From assembly GCF_051192575.1 (NCBI RefSeq), contig NZ_JBPJSQ010000001.1, positions 124,001-188,000 on the forward strand: DNA of 64,000 bases, given 5' to 3'. Below the pieces are notes generated by a model. It was not told the origin of the DNA. It worked only from the letters and a program-made list of their open reading frames with translations, and made no database searches. Positions 18,564 to 29,809 of this stretch are shown piece after piece. A program made the position numbers and the translations under genes. This DNA comes from Aestuariimicrobium soli. GTDB taxonomy: Bacteria; Actinomycetota; Actinomycetes; Propionibacteriales; Propionibacteriaceae. Each line of letters starts with the position of its first letter. Within the stretch, counting starts at the first letter, position 1.

Positions 18564-20419
18564 GCGATCCCATCTCGGTCTCGCGGCGCAGGATGCTGCA
18601 GATCATGGGTATCACCTCTGTCGGTGTGGTGGGCGCCGGGGCCTTGGCCGCCTGCTCGCCCGGCACTGCCGACACCAACAACTCGAGCTCGACCAATCCC
18701 AGCGGTTCGACCTCGGGCGGAGCCGGCGGTGGCACCAAGGGTGGCGAGATCCACATCGGCTACCCCTACACCGCGCCCCCGGAGGGCACGTTCAACATGT
18801 TCGCCCCGGCGAACACCATCATCGACGCCACCGGTGTGCCCTACGGCGACATGCTGCACATGCCGTCGGCGTACTACCTGTGGGCCGACAAGTCGTGGAT
18901 CAAGTACCTGATCGACGACAACAAGCTGGACGAGGCCGCCAACACCTACACCGTCACCCTGAAGGACGGCCTGACCTGGTCGGACGGTGCGCCCATCACG
19001 GCCAAGGACTACGTCACCTCGTTCTACTGCGCCTGGCTGACCAGCCAGCCCGTGTGGAAGTACGTCAAGGACGTCGAGGCGAAGGACGACAAGACCTTCG
19101 TGCTGACCCTGCAGAACCCGTCGACCGTGCTCGAGCGCTACATCCTCAAGCTCAAGATCGCCGACTCGCAGACCTACGGCGCCATCGCCGACAAGGTGGG
19201 GCCGCTGGTGAAGGCGGGCAAGACCTCGTCCGACCCCGAGGCCGCCGCCCTGCTGACCGAACTGCAGAAGCTCAAGCCCACCGACCCGATCACCTCGGGC
19301 CCCTTCAAGTTCGACACCGCGTCGATCACCAACACCCAGCTGACGCTCGTCAAGAACGACAAGGGTGTGAACGCCGACAAGGTGAAGTTCGACAAGGTCG
19401 TCATCTACAACGGCGAGACCCCCGAGGTCACCCCGCTGGTGCAGTCGAAGACCGTCGACTACGCCACCCACGGCTTCCCGCCCAGCACCGAGAAGGCGTT
19501 CATCGCCGCCGGCATCCGCATCCTGCGTCCGCCGAACCTCTCGGGCCCCGCGCTCTACCTGAACTACGGCAAGGTGCCCGAGTTCAAGGACAAGCGTGTC
19601 CGTCAGGCCTTCGCCACCCTGCTCGACCGCGCGGTCGTCGGCAAGGTCTCGCTGGCCGAGTCGGGTGTGGGTGTGAAGTACATGGCCGGTTTCACCGACA
19701 ACTCGGTGGACGAGTGGCTGCCCGCCGGTGTCAAGGACAAGCTGAAGACCTACGACAAGGACGACGCCAAGGCCGAGGAACTGCTGAAGGCCGCCGGCTG
19801 GACCAAGTCGGGTGACACCTGGAAGACCCCGCAGGGCAAGGACGCCGCCTACGAGCTGGAGTTCCCCGCCGAGTTCGCCGACTGGTCGGCTGCCGGCAAG
19901 AACGTGGCCGAGCAGATGAGCGCCTTCGGCATCAAGGTCACCCCTCGCGGCGTGAACTTCGCCCAGGTGCCGGTCGATGCGGCGAAGGGCAACTTCACGA
20001 TGATCATCCAGGCGTGGGGCGCGAACTCGCACCCGCACCCGTACTTCGCGTACGTGGCGGACTTCCTCACGCAGAACTACCCGATCGCCAAGAACCAGGG
20101 CGGGCGTGGCATCGACTACGACCTGTCGGCGGTTCCCGGCCCTGACGGCAAGCCCGTGAACATCGAGGACCAGATCACCGCCTGCGGTGCCGGCCTCGAC
20201 CTCGACAAGCAGAAGGAGCAGATCGGGGTGCTGGCGCAGATCTTCAACGAAGAGCTGCCCTGTGTGCCGCTGTTCGAGCGCTACGGCAACAACGCCGCAG
20301 TCGAGGGCACCCGCGTGAAGAAGTTCCCGGCAGATGACGACCCGGTTCTGAAGAACCCGGCCTACTCCGACAACTTCGTCGTGATCGGCGTGATGGACGG
20401 GACCATCGAGCCCGTCTGA
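18560..20419 (+). CDS. Extracellular solute-binding lipoprotein, family 5 (Tat-type signal)
   Basis: A 619-residue substrate-binding protein of the DppA/OppA family and the last gene of the operon. The N terminus has a twin-arginine-like SVSRRRMLQIMG, a hydrophobic stretch and the lipobox LAAC, so the mature protein should be a lipoprotein on the outer face of the membrane, possibly exported folded by Tat. A Ser/Thr/Gly-rich linker follows. The family core includes LKDGLTWSDGAPITAKD, RQAFATLLDR and EQMSAFGIKV. The ATG has AAGGAGGAAC upstream and overlaps the small membrane gene. It may bind peptides or oligosaccharides. Confidence 0.92.
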   Translation: MSDPISVSRRRMLQIMGITSVGVVGAGALAACSPGTADTNNSSSTNPSGSTSGGAGGGTKGGEIHIGYPYTAPPEGTFNMFAPANTIIDATGVPYGDMLHMPSAYYLWADKSWIKYLIDDNKLDEAANTYTVTLKDGLTWSDGAPITAKDYVTSFYCAWLTSQPVWKYVKDVEAKDDKTFVLTLQNPSTVLERYILKLKIADSQTYGAIADKVGPLVKAGKTSSDPEAAALLTELQKLKPTDPITSGPFKFDTASITNTQLTLVKNDKGVNADKVKFDKVVIYNGETPEVTPLVQSKTVDYATHGFPPSTEKAFIAAGIRILRPPNLSGPALYLNYGKVPEFKDKRVRQAFATLLDRAVVGKVSLAESGVGVKYMAGFTDNSVDEWLPAGVKDKLKTYDKDDAKAEELLKAAGWTKSGDTWKTPQGKDAAYELEFPAEFADWSAAGKNVAEQMSAFGIKVTPRGVNFAQVPVDAAKGNFTMIIQAWGANSHPHPYFAYVADFLTQNYPIAKNQGGRGIDYDLSAVPGPDGKPVNIEDQITACGAGLDLDKQKEQIGVLAQIFNEELPCVPLFERYGNNAAVEGTRVKKFPADDDPVLKNPAYSDNFVVIGVMDGTIEPV

Positions 20420-20442
20420 TCTGGCGGACCCACCCGAACACG

Positions 20443-20475
20443 CGAGGGCCCGAGCCGCAATGGCTCGGGCCCTCG
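20443..20475 (+). terminator. Hairpin terminator of the ABC operon
   Basis: A perfect 14-bp stem (20443-20456 with 20462-20475) around GCAAT. Outer flanking bases can extend the pairing (CCCGAAC before and GTTCGGG after). It lies between convergent genes and could serve both directions. Confidence 0.8.
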
Positions 20476-20495
20476 TGGGTTCGGGGTGCCGGATG

Positions 20496-20708
20496 TCAGT
20501 CGGCGCTCTTCTGCGAGAGGGCCTCGGTCTCGTCCTGGATCTTCAGGGCGACCTGCTGCAGCTTGTCCTGATGCGCCCGACCGTGGTGGGCGCAGAACAG
20601 CAGGGTTCCTCCCGAGGGGAGGGTGACGCGCAGGTAGGCCTGGGCGCCGCAACGGTCACAACGGTCTGCAGCCGTGAGGGCTCGATCTTCGGTGACGGTG
20701 GTGCTCAT
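20496..20708 (-). CDS. DUF7455-type small zinc-ribbon-like protein
   Basis: A 70-residue protein of the short actinobacterial DUF7455 family often found near sigma-factor and topoisomerase genes. The motif CDRCGAQAYLRV followed by LLFCAHHGRAH gives Cys-x2-Cys and Cys-x-His-His groups suited to bind one zinc ion. No enzymatic motif is present. It is read toward the ABC operon and away from the topoisomerase gene. Function unknown. Confidence 0.8.
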   Translation of the reverse strand: MSTTVTEDRALTAADRCDRCGAQAYLRVTLPSGGTLLFCAHHGRAHQDKLQQVALKIQDETEALSQKSAD

Positions 20709-20933
20709 GGCTACTCCTTCTGTCTGGTGTCACATGAGTGAGGTTTCCAGGCCCGGGTCGGTTCCCGGTCGTGCGTGTACTGATCACTCTCACCACGGTC
20801 AACGCCGTCGGGCCGGCTCCCATTCCCATGAGTGCCGCCAGCAGGCCTCGTCCGGGGTGTGCACCCACCGTAGCGAGCCGGTCAACCGAGTTCGGCCACG
20901 GAGCGCCTGACCGGGCGTGTCGTTCCCAGACTG

Positions 20934-20939
20934 TAACCT
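20934..20939 (+). promoter_or_regulatory. Candidate -10 box of parE (leaderless type)
   Basis: TAACCT ends six bases before the GTG start and no ribosome binding site lies between, consistent with a leaderless transcript. Confidence 0.5.
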
Positions 20940-20945
20940 CGCACG

Positions 20946-23042
20946 GTGACCGAAGCCGTGAAGAGTTCGCGCCCCAAGCCCGCCGCCAACCAGAGCCGGG
21001 ACTACGAAGCCAAGCACCTGCTGGTGCTCGAGGGCCTCGAGGCCGTGCGCAAGCGCCCCGCCATGTACATCGGATCGACCGACACCAAGGGTCTGATGCA
21101 CTGCCTGTGGGAGATCATCGACAACGCCGTGGACGAGGCCCTGGCCGGCTTCGGCGAGCACATCGACATCGAGCTGCGCGCCGACGGGTCGATCCGGGTG
21201 ACCGACCAGGCTCGCGGCATCCCCGTCGACATCGAGCCCCGCACCGGTCTGTCGGGGGTCGAGGTGGTGTTCACCAAGCTGCACGCCGGCGGCAAGTTCG
21301 GTGGCGGCTCGTACAACGCGACCGGCGGCCTGCACGGCGTGGGCGCCTCCGTGGTGAACGCCCTGTCGACCCGACTCGACGTCGAGGTGACCCGCAACTC
21401 GACGGTGTGGGGCATGAGCTTCCGCCGGGGCGTGCCGGGGGTCTTCGACGGCGACGGGCCCGATGCCGCGTTCACGCCCACCCACGAGCTGCGCAAGGTG
21501 GGCAAGGCCCGGCGCGGCCTCACCGGCACCCAGATCACCTACTGGCCCGACCGGCAGATCTTCCTCAAGGACGCGCAGCTCTCGCTGGAGCACCTGCTCA
21601 ACCGGGCGCGCCAGACCTCCTTCCTGGTTCCGGGCCTGGAGCTGGTGGTCAACGACCGTCGCGACGGAGTGGTGGTCACCGAGACGTTCCGGCACGACGG
21701 CGGCATCGCCGAGTTCGCAGACTTCCTGGCCACCGGCGAGCGCGTGTCCGACGTGCTGCGGTTGCAGGGCACCGGTGACTTCATCGAGACCGTACCCATG
21801 CTGGACGATTCCGGCGCCATGACCCCCACCGACGTGGAGCGCCAGCTCGAGGTCGACATCGCGGTCTGCTGGACCAACACCTACGAGACGACGGCGCGCT
21901 CGTTCGTGAACGTGGTGGCCACCCCGAAGGGCGGCACGCATGTCGCCGGCTTCGAGCAGGGCATCACCAAGGCGTTCGTCAACGGCATGCAGGGCACCCG
22001 CATTCTCAAGGCGGGCGAGGAGGTGACCAAGGAGGACGTGCTCGAGGGCATGACCGCCGTGGTCACGGTGCGCCTGGCCGAACCCCAGTTCGAGGGGCAG
22101 ACCAAGGAAGTGCTGGGCACACCTCCCGTGCGTCGGCTGGTCGCCAAGGTGGTCGAGACGGAGCTCACCGACTGGCTGACCAGCTCGAAGGCAGCCGTGA
22201 AGGCGCAGGCCCGCACGGTGATGGAGAAGGTGGCCAATGCCGGGCGTGCCCGGGTGCAGGCCCGCATGCACCGCGACAACCAGCGCCGCAAGAACGCGCT
22301 GGAGTCGTCCAGCCTGCCGCCCAAGCTGAAGGACTGCCGGTCGTCCGACGTCGATCGCACGGAACTGTTCATCGTCGAGGGTGACTCGGCGCTGGGAACG
22401 GCCAACGTGGCGCGCAATTCGGAGTTCCAGGCCCTGCTGCCGATCAGAGGCAAGATCCTGAACGTGCAGAAGGCATCGGTGGGCGACATGCTCAAGAACG
22501 CCGAGTGCGCCTCGATCATCCAGGTGGTCGGTGCCGGTTCGGGGCGCAGCTTCGACCTCGACGCCGCCCGCTACGGGAAGATCATCTTCATGGCCGACGC
22601 CGATTCTGACGGCGCGCACATCCGCTGCCTGTTGGCGACGCTGTTCTTCAAGTACATGCGCCCGATGGTCGAGGCGGGGCGGGTCTACTCGGCCGTGCCG
22701 CCGCTGCACCGCTTCGAGCTGATCAACCCCAAGCGCGGTTACGAGAAGTACATCTACACGTATTCCGACGCCGAGTACCAGCGCAAGGCGGCCGAGCTGA
22801 CCAAGAAGAACCAGAACTTCAAGGAACCGCAGCGCTACAAGGGGCTGGGCGAGATGGATGCCTCGCAGCTGAACGAGACGACCATGAACCCGCTGCACCG
22901 CACCCTGCGCCGGATCACGGTCGACGAGGCCGAGGCAGCCGAGCGCACGTTCGAGATGCTGATGGGCAACGAGGTGGCACCGCGCAAGGAGTTCATCATC
23001 GATGGCGCCTATTCGATCGATGCGGAGTCGATCGACGCCTGA
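20946..23042 (+). CDS. parE: Type IIA topoisomerase subunit B (ParE-like)
   Basis: A 698-residue ATPase subunit of gyrase or topoisomerase IV. The GHKL Bergerat fold shows DNAVDEALAGF and GGLHGVGASVVNAL; the transducer region follows; the TOPRIM domain has EGDSALG (Glu at 478) and DADSDGAHI (Asp at 551, 553, 555), and PIRGKILNVQ. Its partner is the A subunit at 27.2-29.7 kb on the other strand. Location near sigA fits the second type II enzyme of actinobacteria (ParE/ParC), distinct from gyrBA at the origin; this is by analogy with Streptomyces. The start is GTG with a -10 box six bases upstream. Confidence 0.92.
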   Translation: MTEAVKSSRPKPAANQSRDYEAKHLLVLEGLEAVRKRPAMYIGSTDTKGLMHCLWEIIDNAVDEALAGFGEHIDIELRADGSIRVTDQARGIPVDIEPRTGLSGVEVVFTKLHAGGKFGGGSYNATGGLHGVGASVVNALSTRLDVEVTRNSTVWGMSFRRGVPGVFDGDGPDAAFTPTHELRKVGKARRGLTGTQITYWPDRQIFLKDAQLSLEHLLNRARQTSFLVPGLELVVNDRRDGVVVTETFRHDGGIAEFADFLATGERVSDVLRLQGTGDFIETVPMLDDSGAMTPTDVERQLEVDIAVCWTNTYETTARSFVNVVATPKGGTHVAGFEQGITKAFVNGMQGTRILKAGEEVTKEDVLEGMTAVVTVRLAEPQFEGQTKEVLGTPPVRRLVAKVVETELTDWLTSSKAAVKAQARTVMEKVANAGRARVQARMHRDNQRRKNALESSSLPPKLKDCRSSDVDRTELFIVEGDSALGTANVARNSEFQALLPIRGKILNVQKASVGDMLKNAECASIIQVVGAGSGRSFDLDAARYGKIIFMADADSDGAHIRCLLATLFFKYMRPMVEAGRVYSAVPPLHRFELINPKRGYEKYIYTYSDAEYQRKAAELTKKNQNFKEPQRYKGLGEMDASQLNETTMNPLHRTLRRITVDEAEAAERTFEMLMGNEVAPRKEFIIDGAYSIDAESIDA

Positions 23043-23057
23043 GGGACCAACGCCCAA

Positions 23058-23063
23058 TAGAGT
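23058..23063 (+). promoter_or_regulatory. Candidate -10 box of the MFS gene (leaderless type)
   Basis: TAGAGT with exactly six bases to the GTG at 23070. The gap to the preceding gene is only 27 bases, yet it holds its own promoter-like box, so the gene may be read independently of parE. Confidence 0.45.
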
Positions 23064-23069
23064 GCCAGC

Positions 23070-24404
23070 GTGACCACCACGATCGCGCCCGTCACCGCTC
23101 TCGAGCAGGGGCCACCATCGTCCAAGACCAAGATCGCCGCCTGGGCGAGTTGGGACTGGGGGACCCAGCCGTTCAACACGGTCATCACGACCTTCGTGTT
23201 CGCCGTCTACCTGACGAGCAAGCCGTTCGGTGACACCAACGCCACCTCGCAGGCACTGGCGACGTCGACCACCATCGCCGGGTTGTTGATCGCGCTGCTG
23301 GCACCGGTGCTGGGGCAGATGGCCGATCGATCGGGGCGGCTGGTGACGGTGCTGAAGTACCTCACCTGGCTACTGGCCCTGATCTCGGGATCACTGTTCT
23401 TCGTCGAGCCGCAACCCTCGCACCTGTGGCTCGGGCTGGCGCTGCTGGGCGTCGGCTCGATCGTCTCCGAGATCGCCGGCGTGAACTACAACGCCACCAT
23501 CGAGCAGGTGGCCTCGCCCACCAACGTCGGACGAGTCAGCGGCTTCGGCTGGGGGGCGGGCTATCTGGGCGGCATTCTCGTGCTGCTGCTGATCTACTTC
23601 GCGTTCATCGGGCCGGAGGTCGGTCTGTTCGGGGTGACGGGCGAGAACGGGCTCGACATTCGCGTCTCGATGCTGGTGTGCATGGTGTGGACGCTGCTGT
23701 TCACCATCCCCGCGTTCCGGGTGCTGAAGGACCAGCCGGCCCAGGTGAGTGGCCGTGAGTCGTTGCTGCAGGCCTACGTGCAGCTGGGGCGCACCGTGAA
23801 GCGGCTGTGGGGAACCTCGCGGCACACGGTCTTCTTCCTGCTGGCGTCGGCGCTGTTCCGGGACGGCCTGGCCGGGGTGTTCGCCTTCGGCGCGGTAATC
23901 GCGACGGGCACCTTCGGGTTCTCGTCGGGATCGGTGATCATCTTCGGAGCGGCGGCATCGATCGTGGCGGGGGTGTCGGCCATGGCGGCGGGCCTGCTCG
24001 ACGACCGGCTCGGCCCAAAGGTCGTGATCATGGCCTCGCTGGTGGGGCTGGCGATCACGGGTTCGCTGATCTTCGCCCTGCACGATCGCGGCCAGGGGGT
24101 GTTCTGGGCCTGCGGGCTGGTGATGTGCATGTTCGTCGGGCCGGCCCAGTCGGCGTCGCGCAGCTTTCTGGCTCGACTCATCCCCGAGGGCAAGGCGGGG
24201 GAGATCTTCGGCCTCTACGCCACCACAGGTCGGGTCGTCAGTTTCCTGTCGCCAGCGATGTTCGGCCTGGCGATCACGCTGGGTGCAGCGCTCACCGGTC
24301 GTGAGAACACCCAGTACTGGGGCATTCTCGGCATCGTGGTGGTGCTGGTGGCCGGTCTGGTGGTGATGGTCCCCGTCAAGGAACACACCCACCACAGCCT
24401 GTGA
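23070..24404 (+). CDS. MFS permease, Atg22/UMF1-like
   Basis: A 444-residue major facilitator protein with about 12 hydrophobic segments. The start WASWDWGTQPFNTVITTFVF resembles the UMF1/Atg22 family, which exports amino acids or small solutes. Loop 2-3 reads GQMADRSGRLVTVLKYLTW and the middle repeat has LLDDRLGPKVVIMASL. Substrate unknown. It is convergent with the carbonic anhydrase gene, separated by only 24 bases. Confidence 0.87.
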   Translation: MTTTIAPVTALEQGPPSSKTKIAAWASWDWGTQPFNTVITTFVFAVYLTSKPFGDTNATSQALATSTTIAGLLIALLAPVLGQMADRSGRLVTVLKYLTWLLALISGSLFFVEPQPSHLWLGLALLGVGSIVSEIAGVNYNATIEQVASPTNVGRVSGFGWGAGYLGGILVLLLIYFAFIGPEVGLFGVTGENGLDIRVSMLVCMVWTLLFTIPAFRVLKDQPAQVSGRESLLQAYVQLGRTVKRLWGTSRHTVFFLLASALFRDGLAGVFAFGAVIATGTFGFSSGSVIIFGAAASIVAGVSAMAAGLLDDRLGPKVVIMASLVGLAITGSLIFALHDRGQGVFWACGLVMCMFVGPAQSASRSFLARLIPEGKAGEIFGLYATTGRVVSFLSPAMFGLAITLGAALTGRENTQYWGILGIVVVLVAGLVVMVPVKEHTHHSL

Positions 24405-24428
24405 GGCGGGCTGCCTTGGGGGCCTTCG

Positions 24429-24923
24429 TCAGTGGAGCTGCTGCAGTCGTCCGGAGTCGACGTTGTAGAGGAAGCCGCCCACCTCGGCCCGCCCGTGGAT
24501 GAGCGGGTGCGAGGTCAGCAGGCGAACATCGAAGTCGAGGGTGCGCTCCTGATCGGGGTTGGCACCCAGGGTCATGCCGCGGATGTCGACGCCGTCCTGC
24601 CCCAGAATGCGGTCGGCGATGTCGGCATCGGTTCCCGAGGCCATCGCGCAGCGGGTGTGCGGCATCACCATGATGCGGTCGACGTTGAGCACGTGAACGC
24701 CCAGGATGCAGCCGATCAGGGCGTCGGGGGTGACGCGGCCGCCCGGGGTGCGCAGGATCTTCGCGTCGCCCAGTTTGAGGCCCAACATGGCGAGAGGCTC
24801 GATGCGTGAGTCCATGCAGGTGACGATGGCGACCCCGGCGCGGGCGATGCCGTCGAAGCCGCCGTCGGAGAAGCCGGCGGCGTAGGTCTCGTTGGCGGCC
24901 AGGAGGTCATCGAAGTTCGTCAT
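24429..24923 (-). CDS. Beta-class carbonic anhydrase
   Basis: A 164-residue enzyme for reversible CO2 hydration. The zinc ligands are visible as Cys36 (TCMDSR), His89 and Cys92 (MPHTRCAM), and the Asp38/Arg40 pair that gates the zinc site is present. The short length fits the small actinobacterial beta-CA group. The ATG at 24923 is preceded by TAGACT seven bases away, so the longer open frame upstream is not used. Confidence 0.92.
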   Translation of the reverse strand: MTNFDDLLAANETYAAGFSDGGFDGIARAGVAIVTCMDSRIEPLAMLGLKLGDAKILRTPGGRVTPDALIGCILGVHVLNVDRIMVMPHTRCAMASGTDADIADRILGQDGVDIRGMTLGANPDQERTLDFDVRLLTSHPLIHGRAEVGGFLYNVDSGRLQQLH

Positions 24924-24930
24924 GCTGGCC

Positions 24931-24936
24931 AGTCTA
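24931..24936 (-). promoter_or_regulatory. Candidate -10 box of carbonic anhydrase (leaderless type)
   Basis: On the minus strand TAGACT lies seven bases before the ATG and there is no Shine-Dalgarno sequence in the gap. Confidence 0.45.
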
Positions 24937-24957
24937 GAACCGCGGCGCCCACCTTGG

Positions 24958-25758
24958 TCACGGCGCCACCAGGTGGCGCACCGAGGCGATGAAGGCCGCC
25001 CGATCCTGCAGCATGCGCCAGGTGAACTGGCGCACCTGCCAGCCGTGATCGTTGAGCAGGTTGCGGCGATGGCGGTCGCGCTCGAACGACTCCCGGTCGC
25101 AGTGCGTGGCCCAGCCGTCGATCTCCAGACAGCTCCGCCGCGCGGCGAAGGCCACGTCGAGCAGCAGCAGTTCGCCCGCCAGAGTGACCGGATGGTTGGT
25201 CGTCCAGCCCGTGATGTGCGCGCCCCGCAGATGGCGGTGTGACAACCGTTCGGCCGCGGACCACGGCAGGTCGCGAGAATCGTGCAACACCTCGGCACGC
25301 ACCCGATTGCCCGGACGCCCTGGCCTCGCGGCCAACGCCGCCCACATCTGGCGCAGCATGGCCCCGGAGTGTCGACCGGCCTGTCGGAGGGCCTCGTCGA
25401 CGGGGTCGGCTCCGAGCCGGGGGATCAGGTCGACCGCGGTCATGGCCACACTGGTGCGCCGGATGCCGTCTGCCTCGACCACCCATTCGGGCGGGATGGT
25501 CTCCTGGCTGAAGGTGTAGGGGTGACCGTCGCCGATCGCCTTGGCTGCCACCTCGATCGTCGGCACGGGCAGCCGCGGCAGATAGCTCAACGCCGCGGCG
25601 GCCTGCCCCGTCACCACGGCGTTGGGGTGTCGCTCCAGCACGGCCCGGGCCAGCGTGGCGGGGTCATCGGCCAGTGAGGCGACCACGAACACGCCGGGGA
25701 GCACCCGCACCAGCAGGTGGCTGGCGCAGGCGCGCCGCCACATCTGTGGACAACTCAT
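24958..25758 (-). CDS. DUF559-type PD-(D/E)xK protein with AbiEi-like N terminus
   Basis: A 266-residue protein whose C-terminal third carries the DUF559 signature: LLDVAFAARRSCLEIDGW, then the basic helix RESFERDRHRRNLL. The Asp in LDVAF and the Glu in LEIDG fit a PD-(D/E)xK nuclease core. The N terminus (RRACASHLLVRVLPGVFVV) resembles the winged-helix start found in many actinobacterial proteins of this type, related to AbiEi antitoxins. Such proteins are abundant and of unknown role. The frame is open further upstream; ATG 25758 was chosen because similarity begins there. A long inverted repeat lies just before the start. Confidence 0.75.
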   Translation of the reverse strand: MSCPQMWRRACASHLLVRVLPGVFVVASLADDPATLARAVLERHPNAVVTGQAAAALSYLPRLPVPTIEVAAKAIGDGHPYTFSQETIPPEWVVEADGIRRTSVAMTAVDLIPRLGADPVDEALRQAGRHSGAMLRQMWAALAARPGRPGNRVRAEVLHDSRDLPWSAAERLSHRHLRGAHITGWTTNHPVTLAGELLLLDVAFAARRSCLEIDGWATHCDRESFERDRHRRNLLNDHGWQVRQFTWRMLQDRAAFIASVRHLVAP

Positions 25759-25760
25759 CA

Positions 25761-25837
25761 GAACCAGAACTCGGTTCCAGTTGTGCCACAGGACCCTCCT
25801 GGGGTCAACGAGCGCAACTGGAACCGAGAATTGGTTC
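25761..25837. repeat. Inverted repeat with two GAACC-N7-GGTTC palindromes
   Basis: Arms 25761-25786 and 25812-25837 match in inverted orientation at 22 of 26 positions around a 25-base centre. Each arm itself contains a palindrome of form GAACC-N7-GGTTC: GAACCAGAACTCGGTTC (25761-25777) and GAACCGAGAATTGGTTC (25821-25837), 60 bases apart. It lies between the end of the oxidoreductase gene and the start of the DUF559 gene, both on the minus strand. It could be a pair of operators for the DUF559 gene or a strong RNA hairpin; no T-tract follows. Confidence 0.6.
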
Positions 25838-25852
25838 ACGTCGTGTGGGACC

Positions 25853-27073
25853 TCAGCGGGCGGGAGTGTCCACGTCGACGATCGGCAGCGGGCAGGCGCC
25901 GAACTGCGGCACCGGCAGGCGCTCGCCACCCCGACGGGCCGAGTCCCACGCGACGATGCCCGCGATGTTGATGCGGGCCGCGTTCCAGGCGTTCAGCGGA
26001 GGCTGCAGCCCCGACTTCACCGCGCGCACGAAGTCGTCGGCGAGGTAGTGGTGTGCTCCGTTGTGGCCGTTGTGGGCCCCGTCGAACTCGATCGGCAGGC
26101 GGTTGCGGTCGTGCACCCGCGAGACGCCGGAGGCGAACGACTCCACCAGCGCGGGGTCGATGCCCTCGAGTTCCTCGGCCGACAGGTTGGCCTTGCCGAT
26201 CCGCAGATCCTCGGTGACGTCGACGGTCTCGGTGCGGGAGTAGAACAGGTTCCGCCGGCCGCCGTTGTCGAACATGCCGTCGGTGCCGTACCAGCGGTGG
26301 GTCGACTCGTCGATCTGCCCGGCCATGCCGACCCGACGGAACTCGTTGATGCGCACCATGCCGCCGTCGGACAGCTCGATCAGCGCCGACATGTTCGACA
26401 TGTCGTTGCCGAACATCGAGACGTCGGCGTCGAACACCCCGTCGCCGCGGGTGTCCTTGACCCCGAGAGCCGACACGCTCACCGGCACGGCATCGGGCCA
26501 AGCGCCCAGCACGCCGCCGGTGGAGTGGGTCGGGTACAGCAGGGGCGGGTAGGAGGCGGTCTCCTTCCAGTTCTCCCCGCCGGAGTACTGGTAGGCGGCG
26601 TAGAACCCGTGATCCATGTCGTGCACGTAGTCGCCCTCGCCGTAGAACAGCTGGCCGAACTTGCCCTCGGCCTGCGCCTTGCGGGCCCAGATCACCTGCG
26701 GGTAGTACCAGTGGGTCTCGCCGAGCATGTAGACCTTGCCCGACGCCTGCACCGCCTCGATGATGCCCGCGATCTCGTCGGGCTTGGTGGCCATGGGAAC
26801 GGCCGAGTAGACGTGCTTGCCCGCCTTCAGGGCCTGGATGGCCATGGGTGCGTGGGTCCACCGCTGCGTCAGCAGGGCGACGGCATCGACATCGGAGGTC
26901 AGCATGTCCTCGAACGTGGCATGCGTGCCCGCGAGCCCGAACCGCTGGGCCAACTGCTCGGCCCGTTCCGGGATGATGTCGGTCGCCCAGACCTCGTCCA
27001 CGTCGGGGTGCAACTGCCACAGGCCGGTGAAACTCGGGGCGAACTGGCCCGCGCCGACGATGCCGATCTTCAT
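25853..27073 (-). CDS. Gfo/Idh/MocA-family oxidoreductase
   Basis: A 406-residue NAD(P)-dependent dehydrogenase family member. The Rossmann start is KIGIVGAGQFAPSFTGLW, followed by KAGKHVYSAVPMA, in which the usual EKP of the cofactor and catalytic motif is replaced by AVP. The C-terminal domain has the YPTHSTGGVLG segment with a candidate catalytic His, near residue 190. Such enzymes oxidise sugars, inositols or sugar derivatives. The ATG follows GAGAGGA. No sugar genes lie nearby, so substrate is open. The loss of the EKP lysine makes classical dehydrogenase chemistry less certain. Confidence 0.85.
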   Translation of the reverse strand: MKIGIVGAGQFAPSFTGLWQLHPDVDEVWATDIIPERAEQLAQRFGLAGTHATFEDMLTSDVDAVALLTQRWTHAPMAIQALKAGKHVYSAVPMATKPDEIAGIIEAVQASGKVYMLGETHWYYPQVIWARKAQAEGKFGQLFYGEGDYVHDMDHGFYAAYQYSGGENWKETASYPPLLYPTHSTGGVLGAWPDAVPVSVSALGVKDTRGDGVFDADVSMFGNDMSNMSALIELSDGGMVRINEFRRVGMAGQIDESTHRWYGTDGMFDNGGRRNLFYSRTETVDVTEDLRIGKANLSAEELEGIDPALVESFASGVSRVHDRNRLPIEFDGAHNGHNGAHHYLADDFVRAVKSGLQPPLNAWNAARINIAGIVAWDSARRGGERLPVPQFGACPLPIVDVDTPAR

Positions 27074-27169
27074 CGATCAAATTCCTCTCGCTGGAGTGCG
27101 TGTGACACCAGTCAACCGGTCACGCCTCCACCGGCGCAGGAGTGGTCACGCTTCGAGAGCAGGAATCGG

Positions 27170-29695
<2,526 letters not shown>

Positions 29696-29809
29696 ACTCA
29701 CTCCTCACCACGGCCACACTGCGTGGCCCCTCGCACCGGTTGACCCCTCATTGTCGCCTGCCGCGACACCGCAGGGCAGGCTACACGCCGCGCACGGACG
29801 AGAGCCCGG

